Origin: Impatiens glandulifera
Lineage: Eukaryota; Streptophyta; Magnoliopsida; Ericales; Balsaminaceae
Direction of reading: 5' to 3'
Length of the DNA stretch: 64,000 bases
Assembly (NCBI RefSeq): GCF_907164915.1
Contig: NC_061870.1
Location: forward strand, 1,409,501 to 1,473,500
The notes beneath the pieces are model-generated. The model did not search any database and was not told the origin of the DNA. It worked only from the letters and a program-made list of their open reading frames with translations. How positions within the stretch are numbered: position 1 is the stretch's first letter; each line of letters begins with the position of its first letter. The position numbers and the translations under genes are program-made. Shown in pieces: positions 12,361 through 24,364 of this stretch.

Positions 12361-14144
12361 ATGTACTAAACAAATAATAAATTAAATTAATAACATGCTC
12401 ATGTTTATAATCTTAAGTAACAATTAAATTCAAATTATGATTTATCCCATCTCAAAATACCTAACACAATATTAATATTATTTGGACGGTAATAGTATTT
12501 TGCCGTAATGATCAAACATTATTAATAATACATGTCAAATAATTAAATATATCTTTGAATAGATTAATTATTCACATAAATAAAACTTTATAATTATTAC
12601 ATGTTTACGATCATAAGTTTTTATGTAGTTCAGTCAATTAATTATCAATCCTTGGATCAAATAATATAATCACTGAATTAAACAATACTAACATTCAAAA
12701 TATTTTTAAATCAATTTTAAAATACATTGTCACTTTGGTAATTATTTTTATCAATACATACAATTCAATTAATGAACAATAATATCATTAATTTTGAATT
12801 TAAATGTCATATTATTGTATATAATCCAAATCTATAATATATTATTTATTGAATAAACATGTAATTTTGTTTTGATAAATGTTGTAGTTTTTAATTTTAT
12901 TAAAAAAAATAAAATTATACATTTGGACAAACCTTAATTATTGAATTTAAAATTGATAATATCCCTGATTAATAATTAATTGAACAAAATAAACCAAATT
13001 TTAAAAAAAATCATATAGTTTGAACATAAATTTCTCTTTTATGAATTCTAAACTTATTAATAAGTTTGATCGTATTATTTTAATCCTTATATAAAATATA
13101 AATAATACAATAAGTTTTTTTTTTTAGTTAATATATATCTAAAATAACATATACTCCTCAATTCCCTCTTAAATTTACAATATATATTATATATTATATC
13201 ATTCCTTAGAGAGAGAATTTTAATATCCCTCAAATATAAAATTCCTCAATCCTAAAATACATTAGTTTTCATGATAACTAATATCATAAAGCTTTATATT
13301 TTACACAAAATTTATTTTAAATTATTACAAATCAAAATATATATATATTCTGAATAACATGTTTTTAAGTATATCTATAAATTCCATGCATATAAATCTA
13401 TATATATATATATTTTAAATGATATAATTTCTCACATAAATAAATTAGGATGACTCTGTTACTAATTGTTAGATTTATCTAAATTAAATTCAAATTATTC
13501 GTGGGAAAATAAAATTGTGATTAACATAGGCATACATGTACTCATATTCTCTTTCTTAGAATGAAAAGATTATTTAATCTTCTATTCCTTTAGAAATAGA
13601 ACGAATCTTCCAATTGATGAGTACGTCAAATTAGTTTTTCTCTCTATTGATGGAGACGCAAAGAGGAAATTGATCGTACATCAAATGGGGACTACATCGT
13701 TATAAAATAACTAACATGTTAGTTATTTTCGTTTGAATATTTATAATTTAGCCCCTTCATAAAATTAAAATTTTCACTTAGATATCCTTAATTTATATTC
13801 TTGACAAGTACACCCAAAAGTTTATAAACTTGATTTTACACTAAATCACATTATTTTAATTTACATAAAAGATGACATTTACACAATTATTTATTATAAT
13901 AGTGACCCATAAATTCTAAAAAAAAAAATCAGGAAACTATTTAAGTCAATGTAATATTTTATAACTATATATAACTAATCAAATTCTTCATAGAAAATCA
14001 TTATGTTTAGAACAATATATAATTAAGTTAAGTTATTTGAGCCTTTAAAAGACTTCAAATTAATAAAAAAAAACTTACAACATAAAATATCTCCCAAAAT
14101 AATTTCTTTGACAACTCATTTATAAATATCATCTTTTGAACTTG
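12361..14144. other. AT-rich DNA containing copia LTR-like fragment, copy 2
   Basis: No gene is supported. 13735-13917 is the second copy of the 180-base repeat at 5405-5584 and may be part of the 5' LTR partner of the same old copia element. The rest is AT-rich without recognisable structure. Confidence 0.5.
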
Positions 14145-14388
14145 TATAGACACTCATCTTTTACCGTCTAATTTGTAATTTTAAAATAATTCTCAACCAA
14201 AAAATTTAGTGTCTAAAATTCATATACATTCTCATTGCATGTGATTAAAATAAATAATCAGTTTGGAAACGGTGTTGTATTAAACAGATTTCAAATTAAT
14301 TAAATTCTGGACCATTTTCAAACAAAACCTAAATTATATAAATAAATAAACTAGATGAAAAAGATTTATAAAATTAATGATGTTTTTA
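14145..14388. repeat. Diverged duplicate segment, left copy
   Basis: This sequence, ending where element A inserted, aligns in order with 41255-41520: shared runs include GTCGTATTAA/GTTGTATTAA, AAATTAATTAAATTCT and TATAAATAAATAA. The right copy runs into a splice-acceptor-like TTTTGCAG. The bases at 14384-14388 are also the left target duplication (TTTTA) of element A. Confidence 0.5.
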
Positions 14389-16183
14389 TGTTAGGAAATG
14401 AGTCAACAATAGAATGGAGTTAACCAAATATTGTTAACCGCAAAAACCTTCGTTTGATATTAACTTTGTTAAAATTTAATATCTGTTTCTATTCTTCACA
14501 AGTCGTCACAAACTCTTGAACGGAGTTCAAGTGCATAACTATTTATTTTGACTTGAAGCGACAAATAAAGAGTGGGATAATGCTGAATGAAAAGAACACA
14601 AGACACAAGAGTTTTTATGGATGTTCAGAGTAAACTCTCATACGTCACCCCTTCTCCTCGACCACGAAAAGGATTCCACTAGAAGATTTGGTTTGATTAC
14701 AACGCGTACACAAACCCAGTCAGACAACTAGGACTTAGACACTGCCTGTTTCTGAACTCCTAGCACACAACACTCTATTGTGCAGAAACAAATTCTGTCA
14801 ACTTATAATACTGAAAACTCACCAAGAATAAACAATATGTAATACAACTTTATAATTTAGCAGACTTATAAACCTTTAGAACTTGAGAGCTTGAGCACTT
14901 GATTGCGGGAAAGCTTAAGACTCGTGAAAAACAATAATAGAACCGGGGTGCAAAAGGTCCTCCAACTTCTCCTTAAATAGGAAAAAGACAACCAACACAT
15001 TTTATTTAGAGGACACCTATCCTATTTTGGTTGGGTGATTTCCAGAATAGTACATCAGAGAATATGCGCTTTTGATCATGGATATACTAGATGGAGATAG
15101 TGCACCGAATATCATTAATGAGATCGTGGTGTATTGGGAACGTACATCACATGAAATTAGAATTACTTTGGCACGTGGCAGTCTTCTATAAGATTAGCTC
15201 AGCTGTAGTGTCAGACTACCAATACTAGATGCTTGATCAAATATCGAATTTGATCAAGTACCGGAAACGCTTCATAAAGACGAATTCCTGTAAAAACCGG
15301 AAGCGACCTAATATAATACCGAACTGGTAAAATACCGGAAGCATCCTACTATAATACTGAACTAGTGAAATACCGGAAGACTTGAATAAAACCGAAGTTA
15401 ATATAAAACTGGAAACGCTTTATAAAATACCGAAAGCACATAAAATCGGAAGCACTCCTTATAAAATACCGAAGTTGAATATGATACCGATCTCAATATA
15501 AAATTGATCTCGATATAATATCGGACGTGCATCGTAGAATACTGAAGTTGAGTATAATACCGATCTCGATATAAAACCGATCTCGATATAAAACCGGACG
15601 CAGATCTTCATAAAACCGAATTTGAATATAATACCAATCTCGATATAAAACCGATCTCGATATAATACCGGACGCGCATCGCAAAATACTGAATTTGAAT
15701 ATAATACCGATCTCGATATAAAACCGATCTTGATATAAAACCGGATGCGCGTGTTCATAAAATCGAAGATGAATATAATACCAATCTCGATATAAAACCG
15801 ATCTCAATATAATACCGGATATACCTTGCCAAGATACCAATATTGATATAAAACCAATCTCGATATAAAACCGTGCGCGCATCTTCATAATACCGAGGTT
15901 GAATATAATACCGATCTCAATATAAAATCAATCTCAATATATTTCCAGACACGCTTTACAGAATACCGAAGTTGAATATAAAATCGATCTCGATATAAAA
16001 CCGATCTCGATATAATACCGAACGCGCTTTGCATAATACCGAAATTGATCAAATACCGAATTTGATCAACTACCGAACAACTTTTTTTTTCGTTTTTTTC
16101 TTCACTTTGACCCTATATATGATCAATAACACGACTTAGTCTTATTGATACACTTAAGATTAATCAAAGACTTTAACATACCA
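14389..16183 (-). mobile_element. Element A 3' LTR (left copy)
   Basis: It runs from TGTTAGGAAATGAG to AACATACCA (1,795 bases) and matches the right LTR along its length. It contains the shared leader block at 14619-14656 (ATGTTCAGAG...TACGTCACCCC), the stem-loop CTTGAAC-GGA-GTTCAAG at 14515-14531, a TATA-like CCTATTTAAG on the minus strand near 14975, and a tandem array at 15240-16075. Confidence 0.85.
15240..16075. repeat. U3 tandem array of element A (left LTR)
   Basis: Repeated 18-19-base modules ACCGATCTCGATATAAA alternate with ATACCGGACGCGCATC and ACCGAAGTTGAATATAA. Combined units of about 70-110 bases recur with many local variants. Frames rich in IEIGFISRSVLY on the minus strand are array artefacts. 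Confidence 0.85.
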
Positions 16184-16359
16184 ATTTCTTCCTTTTTGAT
16201 TATTTAAACTAAATTATCAAAACCTAATAATTTTATAACATTGATTAATTATCCTAAGTTAATTAACAACTTTAATCTAACAATTTCTCCCTCTTTGATT
16301 GTTTGGAATAAATTATCATAGCCAGTGATGCATATCTAAAAATTTCTCCCTTTTTGATT
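16184..16359 (-). promoter_or_regulatory. Triplicated polypurine tract of element A
   Basis: Minus-strand purine tracts of the type AATCAAAAAGG(A/G)AGAAAT occur three times, at 16184-16201, 16283-16300 and 16342-16359. The first and second follow LTR-end-like TACCA and TAACA. The tract next to the LTR normally primes plus-strand DNA synthesis. Sireviruses are known for multiple upstream polypurine tracts, so this supports the lineage call. Confidence 0.6.
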
Positions 16360-16648
16360 GTTTTATCCTAAAAATACTCAAAACCTGCAATTGATTATAT
16401 TTTAAACATGCACTAGTCAATATTCCTGTTTGAAAACCAAGTCAAGAGATGCAACTAATCAAGAGCGAAAATTCAGCAAAAGTATTTCAAAGAGTTCATA
16501 GTAAAAGCAGTAAATAAATAAGTTTAGCATCCCTCCTTTGTAGTTATTTCTTCGATGTCCTCCATTATTTTGGACTAATGTTTCCACTTGTACGACCACT
16601 AGAACTCCTTCCACGAACTCTTTCTCTTGGAGCTCGAGAACCGCCGTC

Positions 16649-19600
16649 TTAGGGAGCAAGAGGATAAGGTGAATGATACCTAAAAAGATTTTGAGATGTC
16701 TTACGTCTAGAACGAGAGCTACGAGGAATAAGGTTTTCTTGTATCGCTATCTCTTGCAATGTCATATTATTAGAGTCATCAACATCAACATCGAAAGATT
16801 TTTTAACAGCCTTAGTAGCTGAATTTTCTTCGTCTTGAAATCTTCGTGCAATTGCATCAGCTTCATTCATTCTTTCTGCATTGGCAACATTGAAGGATTT
16901 AGCTATCTCCATCATTTGGTATGCAAGAATATCAATTGAAGACCTAGTCTCGCTATGAAGATTGAAAGTCTTATTGAAGTAGGGTTCCATCTTGTATAGC
17001 TGTTGTCTCATCATATACAGCTCTTGAGTATTTTACATGACATTGCCATCAATTGACTTATGAGCCATAATCAACTCATTATGCGCATTTAAGGAAAATG
17101 CTTGCAAGTTCATTATTAGATTCAATCTTGAACAAAAGAATTGGAAAGCTTCTTGCCAAGGAGCCATGGCCTCCATTACAATTTGGCGGATATCCACTAT
17201 TTTAGGAGACTCCTCCTCGGATTAAGAATGAGTAGATAGGTGGGAGCTAACAAGAATGGATCGAATAGGAGTAGGATGAGAGCTAACCTGAATGGATGAT
17301 TCTGGTTGTGCATTTTGTTGTGGAGGTTTAATTACCGAGATTATAGCTCAATGACCAACTTCTTCAAGAATCTCATTCCCGAGGTTATGAATACACTTCG
17401 AAACTTCTTTAGATTTAGTAGACTTACCCGAAAGAGAGTGAGTGAGAGTCGGTTGCTTAGATGTCTGAGCTTTAGCTTCTTTCTTGTTAGTCCCCTGCTC
17501 TGGAGGAAAAGATTCAATACCAGTCGATGGGGTGTTTTCAACTCGAGGAGAAGATGAGGGAACCTTGTCAACTACGTACGATAGTTTCGAAACGGCTTGA
17601 TCTTCCCCATCTTCGTTCTCACTTCCTTCGGATTCAGAAAGAGTAATACCAGTTGAGACTTTGTCAGATAAGAATCCCTCTTCCCGCACAAAGTCTCGAT
17701 GGTGCTCTATATCTTCCTTAGAATAGGGAAACTTCTATCTAATGCATGGCCCCGTCTGATCATAAATGTGGAACATTTGGTAACGTCATTCCTCGGTAGA
17801 AGACCTCTTCTGCTCAACTAGATATTTTTTCGATGTTTCCTTTTCTCCTTCGAACATTTGCTTAGTTCGGTAGATAAAGCGGACTTTGCTTTAGGGAGCA
17901 ATCATGTCTTCAACGAAGTCCATATGCTCGTCCTCATCATAATAATTCATATCAGTTCGAGGAGAAGGGATTCCAGATCCATTTGAGATGGAAGATTCAA
18001 CACCATCCACATATTTAAGGGAAGTAAAGAAATACTCCTCCATTAGCCCGCTTAGATGATTAACTACCTCCGCATTAGTTGTTGTAGTGTCAGAAAACGA
18101 ATCATAGTTTCTTCTGCAGTTTTTATAGTAAGGAAACATAACACGACCTCTTGAAAAGGCTTCCACAAATACTCTTCGCTTGAGGCTTTATAATCATCTT
18201 TAGTTTTAGTTATGGAAAAGATTATCTTTTCCAATCTCAGTAGTTTAAACCATTTTTCATCTTCTGCAACGTCTGGTAGCACTTCAATGAATCTTGTGCA
18301 AAGTCTTGTGGTAACCCAAATGTTGAATAAATCGATTTTAAGCTTTGCAGCAACTTCAACCTCCTCGATAATTAAATTAATAGAGCCTTGATCTTCAGGA
18401 GTAACGTCAAGAGGAGTATCGGGAGTTGGATCAGCAATGCATTTCCAAACCCCTACAACTTCAACAAGTTTAGGATCTAGAACAGGTTCTCTGATCTCAA
18501 TTCCTCTAACTCGTCTCATTTGGGCAAATGAGGAGAGGCTTCTTGGGATTGATTTTATTGGAACCTCATTTGTGACATCTTCCACTTCTACATTTAAAGC
18601 AACTGAAGAGTTAAACACCTCTTGCTGAGTAGAAGGGATAGGAACAGATTCTTTGTTAATGGCTACATCAACCACCTTATTAGCATCCTTCCTCTTTGAG
18701 GATATCGCAACCAGAGTTAGAACCTCCTGCTGAATAGTTGGAACAATATCAAGTTGACCGGCTGCAGCATCATCTGGCCGGTTGGTTTGAAGAATATCTG
18801 ACCGGTCGGTTTGAAGAACGTCTGGCCGATCGGTTATAAGAGCATCTGACTGATCGATTTGGAAAGCATCACACCGATAAGTTTGAAAATTATCTAGCCG
18901 GCCAGTTTGAAGAACATCTGACCGATCGGCTATAACAACATCTGACTGATCGGTTATAATAGGATCAACCATATTGGTTGGAATATCTAGAACTACCGTT
19001 TAACCTCTAAAACCGCAGGTTCAACCGAAATGATAGGAGGCGCTGAACTTTTCTCTTGAACTGGAATATCCTGACAAAGAAGAGGCATCAAAACGTGGAG
19101 GAGTAGGAATATTTACCTCAAACCGAGTTCTCTTACGGGATGAGTTTTTTTGCTAACTTTTCTAGGTTTGGATTTGTTGATTTTGTTGGAGCTCGCAGCA
19201 GACTCGACTCCTGAGGATTTGAGTCTATTTGCAGACGTCGCGCGACTAGAAGTATTTATGCGTTTAGACCCACCCGCCGATCTTCCGCATGCCGATTGTG
19301 CACCGACTGTGTTACCACCACTGGACTACTGTCTAGACGCCTCGAAGTTAGAGTCCTTGCCTTTCTTTGCTCTAGTGATGTATCGTGCAACAGAGACATA
19401 TGACACAATCGTTTTAGGGACCTGGACCGATGATAGCATTTATGTGCTTCAAAATCCAACCAATCTGAACCGAAAAGCCCAAACTTCTTTTGGTGTGAGG
19501 AGACACCATTTCATAGAGAATGATGAAAAGAACCGATCCCCAGTTTACCTCTTCACCCCTTACTATCGCGGTCATCATTTCGAACTACGATTGGGTTATC

Positions 19601-19932
19601 GAATCGAAAGCTCCTTCTCGTCCTTGTAGTTCTTTAGATGCGATATCACAAAGAATGCGATATTCGCACTTCAGATCCTTCTTCATTCCACTACAGTTGA
19701 CCAAAAAGTCACTATCGGAAAGAAAAGTTTGCATTTCGAACAATACATTACTAGGAATCGCCTTAGAGAAATTCAGACACACCGTCGGAAGCTTCAGAAA
19801 CTTAGCAAAAGAGGCTTCGGAGAGAGTAAACTCTGTTCCATTCACCGTCGCAGAGATAGAGTCTTCGATAATCTTCACCGGATCGAAGTCTACCTGCATC
19901 ACATTATTAGAAAACACAATTTCTTTAGCCAT
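16649..19932 (-). pseudogene. Additional (env-position) ORF of element A
   Basis: It starts MAKEIVFSNNVMQVDF and continues with ATVNG...F..FLKLP, resembling the putative plant transposon protein (Transposase_32-like) N-terminal domain. A short segment present in B and C (the VREFF stretch) is deleted after QVDF. A long linker follows with a peptide repeat (18780-18955). Next comes a conserved block with RRVRGIEIREP..DPK and INLIIEEVEVAAKLKI (about 18340-18530), then a GR.MFP segment (about 18140). The tail is a heptad-like coiled coil (about 16750-16990) containing QMMEIAKSFN..NAERMNEADAIARRFQ. About 1,090 codons in all, in two main frames with stops. Function unknown; the position matches the env-like gene of Sireviruses, but no clear transmembrane segment was seen. 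Confidence 0.65.
18780..18955 (-). repeat. Coding minisatellite in the additional ORF
   Basis: About six to seven units of roughly 30 bases encode a ten-residue repeat of the form DRSDVLQTxR. The base pattern ACCGATCGG/ACCGGTCGG also resembles the motif vocabulary of element A's LTR array. The corresponding part of element B has no such repeat. Confidence 0.7.
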
Positions 19933-21319
19933 ATCAGTAATTAAGAGAGAATAGAAGAAGATGAATAAGATTTTCTAGAGAGAAGGAAGAGCGTTCGAGA
20001 TTTTAGGGTTTGAGGGAATCTTAATGAAAGCGTGGAGCAAAATTTTTGGCATGCACTGTATTTTTAAAGGACTGAACGAACGCCTTTCAAACCACTCTTA
20101 ATGCAAAATAAATACGAACCGTCACATTAAAAATGTGTGTTTCCCAAACGCTATGATTAAAAAGAAAAATGGTGCCATTTTAAAAACCCATTATTATTTT
20201 CTACATTAATCATAAAAATCCTATAACAATTATTTAAATAAATCAAAGATAATAAATAACAATTATAATTTATTTAAGAACGTAAAACCGCTTATCACCA
20301 CATAACATCAATAAAGATTAATTTAAAAATGGTTCACAAGTACAGATGACAAGATGAAAAAATTCATTATCCCCCACATTTGACATCATCGGAAAGATGA
20401 AAAATCTAATTCCTTTAGGACTCTAGAAACCTTCTTTTATTGTTCTTTCCTTTTTATACTCTATAAATATAATCATAGACACTGTCAGCGTTTAAGACAT
20501 AAGAAGGCTTGATGCGAATTCCGGGTCCAACAAGAACTTCGATATAGAAAAGGAAGTCTCTGAGTTGAGAAACATATCCAGTTAACATTCTAAAAGAGGA
20601 GATCATTTTCACTAAATTATCGTAAATAACTTTTGACTAGCTGATGGGTCAAAAGTATAATAGGGAAAACGACATTTAAGAGACATCATAAAGTGCATTA
20701 GACAAAGAAAAATATACGTTATATATGTTAATCGTATTTTTAACTTTGATAAATATGTGTCGTTATTCGAAATATGACTATTCAACTTCTGAGATGGAAG
20801 GTACATGAACAGATAATGACAAAATTAGACAGTTGTCCCATTTTAATCCGAATATGATACTATTGGAACTTTCATGTACATAACCGAAAGAATGTGCTGT
20901 CCGCATATCCTGTATTTAAGAGATCAGTTATTTATTTGAGAAAATACCGCTTCAGCTTATGGCGAAAACTGACCAAGCTGTATTTGTTCAAATTGTAAAT
21001 AACCAACCGACTTAAATTCCAAGTTGCTTAAGAAGTTTCGGTACTATCTATAGTAGTTTTAGTCGAATAATTTGGTCGGTTTTAAATGAGAAAACCATCC
21101 GGTTTTATCTGTCTAATTGATTTACCAAATCATTTCCCTCTAAATTTATGCAAACCAATATTTTATAAAATCATGCATTAAAAACATTTTGAGAAGCGAA
21201 AGCTTCTCCATAAATTCATGCATGGTATTTTTATGAAAACAAGTGCAATAAAAACATTTTGTGAAGCGAAAGCTACTACCTAAATGCATGCAATGGTTTT
21301 GAAAAATTTAGTTAAGATC
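19933..21319. promoter_or_regulatory. Spacer between pol and additional ORF of element A
   Basis: No coding frame. It contains scattered ACCG, ACCGG and GGTCGG-type motifs (about 20940-21110) like those in A's LTR array. Two tandem copies of a roughly 60-base segment with AACATTTTG(A/T)GAAGCGAAAGCT lie at about 21180 and 21250. It may hold the promoter or splice signals for the downstream ORF; that is inference. Confidence 0.4.
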
Positions 21320-22660
21320 TACAAGACCCAAAATATTTCTAAAGTAGGAAAACTTAGTCTCTTGGAGTGACTTGGTGAAAATGCCGGCCAATTGTTGCTC
21401 GGATGAGACATATTCCATTCAGATATGTTTTTACGCCACATGAGGATGAAGTGATGTCTAGTATCTATGTGCTTGGTCGTCAAATGCAACACCATATTAT
21501 AAGTTATGGCAATGATGTTGGTGTTGTCACAGAAGATTGAGGATTCCTCAACCTAGATACCGAAGTCCTTTAGTTGTTGTTGAATCCATAGCAATTGAGA
21601 ACAATATCTCCCAACAACTTGATACTCCTCTTCATCCGTTGAGGTTGCTATGGAAGTCTACTTCTTATTGTACTAGGAGACAAGACAGTCACTAAGGAAT
21701 TGGCATGTTCCACTAGTGCTTTTCCTGTCCACCTTACAACCTGCATAATCTGCATCAAAGTAGCTAATCAAATTGAAACTAGAATCCTTCGAATACCACA
21801 GTCCAATATTTTGAGAACCCTTAAAATATTTCAAAATTCTTTTAGCATCTATGTAATGGGATTTTTTAGGATTAGCCTAAAATCTCCCACAAACACCAAC
21901 ATCGAAGAGAATATCTAGCCTGCTTGCAGTTAGATAGAGTAGAGAGCTGATGATCCCACGATAGGCAGTGATGTCAATGCTTTGACCATCTTCATCATTA
22001 TCAAGGTTGATCGATGAACTCAGGGGTGTTGAGGCAGTAAAGCAACTCTCCATTCTAAACTTCTTCAGAAACTCCTTTGTGTACTTCGCCTGATTGATGA
22101 AGGTGCCTCCTTCAAGTTGACGAACTTGAAGGCCCAAGAAGAAGCTTAACTCCCCCATCATGCTCATTTCGAATTTATCTATCATCATCTTAGAGAACTT
22201 CTCACATAATTTGTGGTTAGTTGACCTAAAGATAATATCATCAACATATATTTGAACAAGCAAAATATGAGAATCTTTGACAAATTTGAAATGGTGAAGT
22301 CATGATCAAATAGGAATTTGGTAAGAGTGTCATACCAGGCTCTAGGAGCCTATTTAAGACCATATAGTGTCCTATTTAGTCTAAAAACATGAGTCATCAA
22401 GGTTGGATTTTAAAACCGGGAGGCTACTTAACGAAGACCTCCTCATTAATTATTCTGTTAAAAATGGCACTCTTAACGTCTATTTGAAAAATGGTTTAGC
22501 TCCTCTTGCATTGCAAGGATACAATTTGGATCAAGCAATACTTCATAAACCTTCTTAGGTTCAATCTGTGAGATGAAAACATAGTTTGCATACTCATCTA
22601 AAATTGATGTCTGGTCCTAAGAGGCATAGATGGGTTACCTATTACGAGCTCAGGAGGATG
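21320..22660 (-). pseudogene. Element A reverse transcriptase and RNase H
   Basis: The clearest part, 22263-21877, reads [11 protein letters not shown] with the YVDD catalytic motif, then [18 protein letters not shown] and SLLYLTASRLDILFDVGVCGRF. RNase H follows to about 21330 ([17 protein letters not shown] and a TSIATSTDEEEY-type block), with stops. The N-terminal RT region is internally deleted: MQEELNHF (about 22500) is followed almost directly by the segment matching the DVKSAFLNG region, losing about 100 residues. Confidence 0.8.
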
Positions 22661-22689
22661 ATTTCTGTTCTATTTGAAGTTTGGTCCTG

Positions 22690-23161
22690 AAATATGTTCT
22701 GACCGACCAGTTATTTGATTGAAATATGACTGATCGGTTTGCTTAGTATTATTCGGACCGTCAACCGTCTATTGAGATGTGGTTTGGTCTTGTTGAACTT
22801 CAACATTCTCAACCGTCTGGTCAGAAGCAATGTTTCGGTTGACCTGGCTTTCATCTTCGTTATCAGATTGGAAAGTGACATTCTATATTATGTTAGAGAA
22901 ATCAATGGATATAGAAGTGTTACTTTCGACAGACTCATCAAACACAACATGGATTGATTCTTTAACAGTTAGAGTTTGCTTATTATACACTCTATAAGCT
23001 TTACTATGAAGAATATCCTAACATAATACCAATATCAGATTTGGCGTCAAAAGCGGTCAAATAATTCTTGCTATTATTATGAATATAACACTTATAACCA
23101 AAGAACCTAAATATCGAATATTAGAAGCTTTGCCATGGAAAATCTCTTAAGGCGTCTTGTT
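22690..23161 (-). pseudogene. Element A integrase C-terminal part and linker (left of element B)
   Basis: The minus strand continues the integrase cut by element B: FNKTP.EIFHGKASNIRYLG near 23060-23165, then the usual GYS-type region and a linker rich in Asp/Val/Gln. The codons line up with NRLMINKRF on the other side of B, which shows the insertion point. An in-frame stop replaces the Tyr usual in NKTPYE. Confidence 0.7.
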
Positions 23162-23999
23162 AAATTTGTTAAGATCGGTGCTACCAATAAAGACTAGGGT
23201 TTCACTATTAATAACAACTTATGAAAAACGATTCGATAATAATCCTATGAGAGATTAATATCTGTTTTTATTCTTCACAAATCCTACAAACTTTTGAAAC
23301 GGATTCAAGTACGGAAGTGTTCGTCGGAGTTAAAGCTTTGAACCGATAGATGATGAAGGGCAAAAAGTAAAAAACACAATGAGTTTTATGGATGTTCGGA
23401 GATAAAACTCCTACGTCACTCCCTTCTTCCACAACTGAAAGGATATACACTAAATACTTTGAATCAAATACAACTTACTGAGTTAGCTAACTCTTTGTTG
23501 AACAGAACAGTCTCAGTTCAACTTACAATATTATCAACAATATTCTCACAACTAGACAGTAATTAATTTTATCTCTTGAGCTTGAATGATAAAAATCAGT
23601 AGGAGCAAGAGTGAATGAGTAAGCAAATATTCAAGTCAGTAGCAAGTAAGATGAGTAAGTTTTGATGATTGGTCTGTTGTCCTTGAGCATCTATTTGTAG
23701 TAGAAAGACACCAACGATCGAATCTTCTTTGTGGAGACGTGGCAAGTGTCCGCTGGAAGGCCGTCCATAGTACCAGAATGTAGCAAATGGATTGTGGTCG
23801 TACCGAACTTGTAATGCGCCGAATATCCTCTGAAGTTATCTTGTACTAGACAAGCAATTGGAAGGATATTTGCGTACGTGGTGTTTGTTCATTTGATACA
23901 AATAGTTGGCTTGTCAGACTGCAAGGAAGTGAATGGAGAAGGAGTAGTAGACATCTAGTTGATCGTTGTTAGATGTATGCTTTCTTCAGACATCTACTA

Positions 24000-24360
24000 A
24001 AGCAAGGGATTAGACGTGCTCCGTTAGTTCAAGTCTAAAGGAGTTAGACATCCTCGTCTAACTGCGCGTCCCTTTAGACCAAGTCTAAAGGAGCTGGACG
24101 TCCTCGTCTAACTGCGCGTCCATTTAGACCAAGTCTAAAGGAGTTAGACGTCCTCGTCTAACTACGCATCCCTTTAGACAAAGTCTAAAGGAGTTAGACG
24201 TTCTCGTCTAACTACGTATCCCTTTAGACCAAGTTTAAAGGAATTAGACATCCTCGTCTAACTACGTTACCTTTTAGACCAAGTCTAAAGGAGTTAGACG
24301 ATCACGTCTAACAACGTTACCCTTTAGACTAAGTCTAAAGTAGTTAGACTATCACGTCGA
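24000..24360. repeat. U3 tandem array of element B (left LTR, first part)
   Basis: Units of about 49-50 bases consist of CCTTTAGACCAAGTCTAAAG plus GAGTTAGACGTCCTCGTCTAAC, each half being a near-perfect palindrome. The array resumes at 25648 and 26178 on either side of the nested insertions. Confidence 0.9.
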
Positions 24361-24364
24361 ACTA

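Noticed and set aside
15459..15888. Overlapping 99- and 131-codon frames (IEIGFISRSVLY type)
   Set aside because: They read through element A's LTR array, as do the similar frames at 38356-38843.
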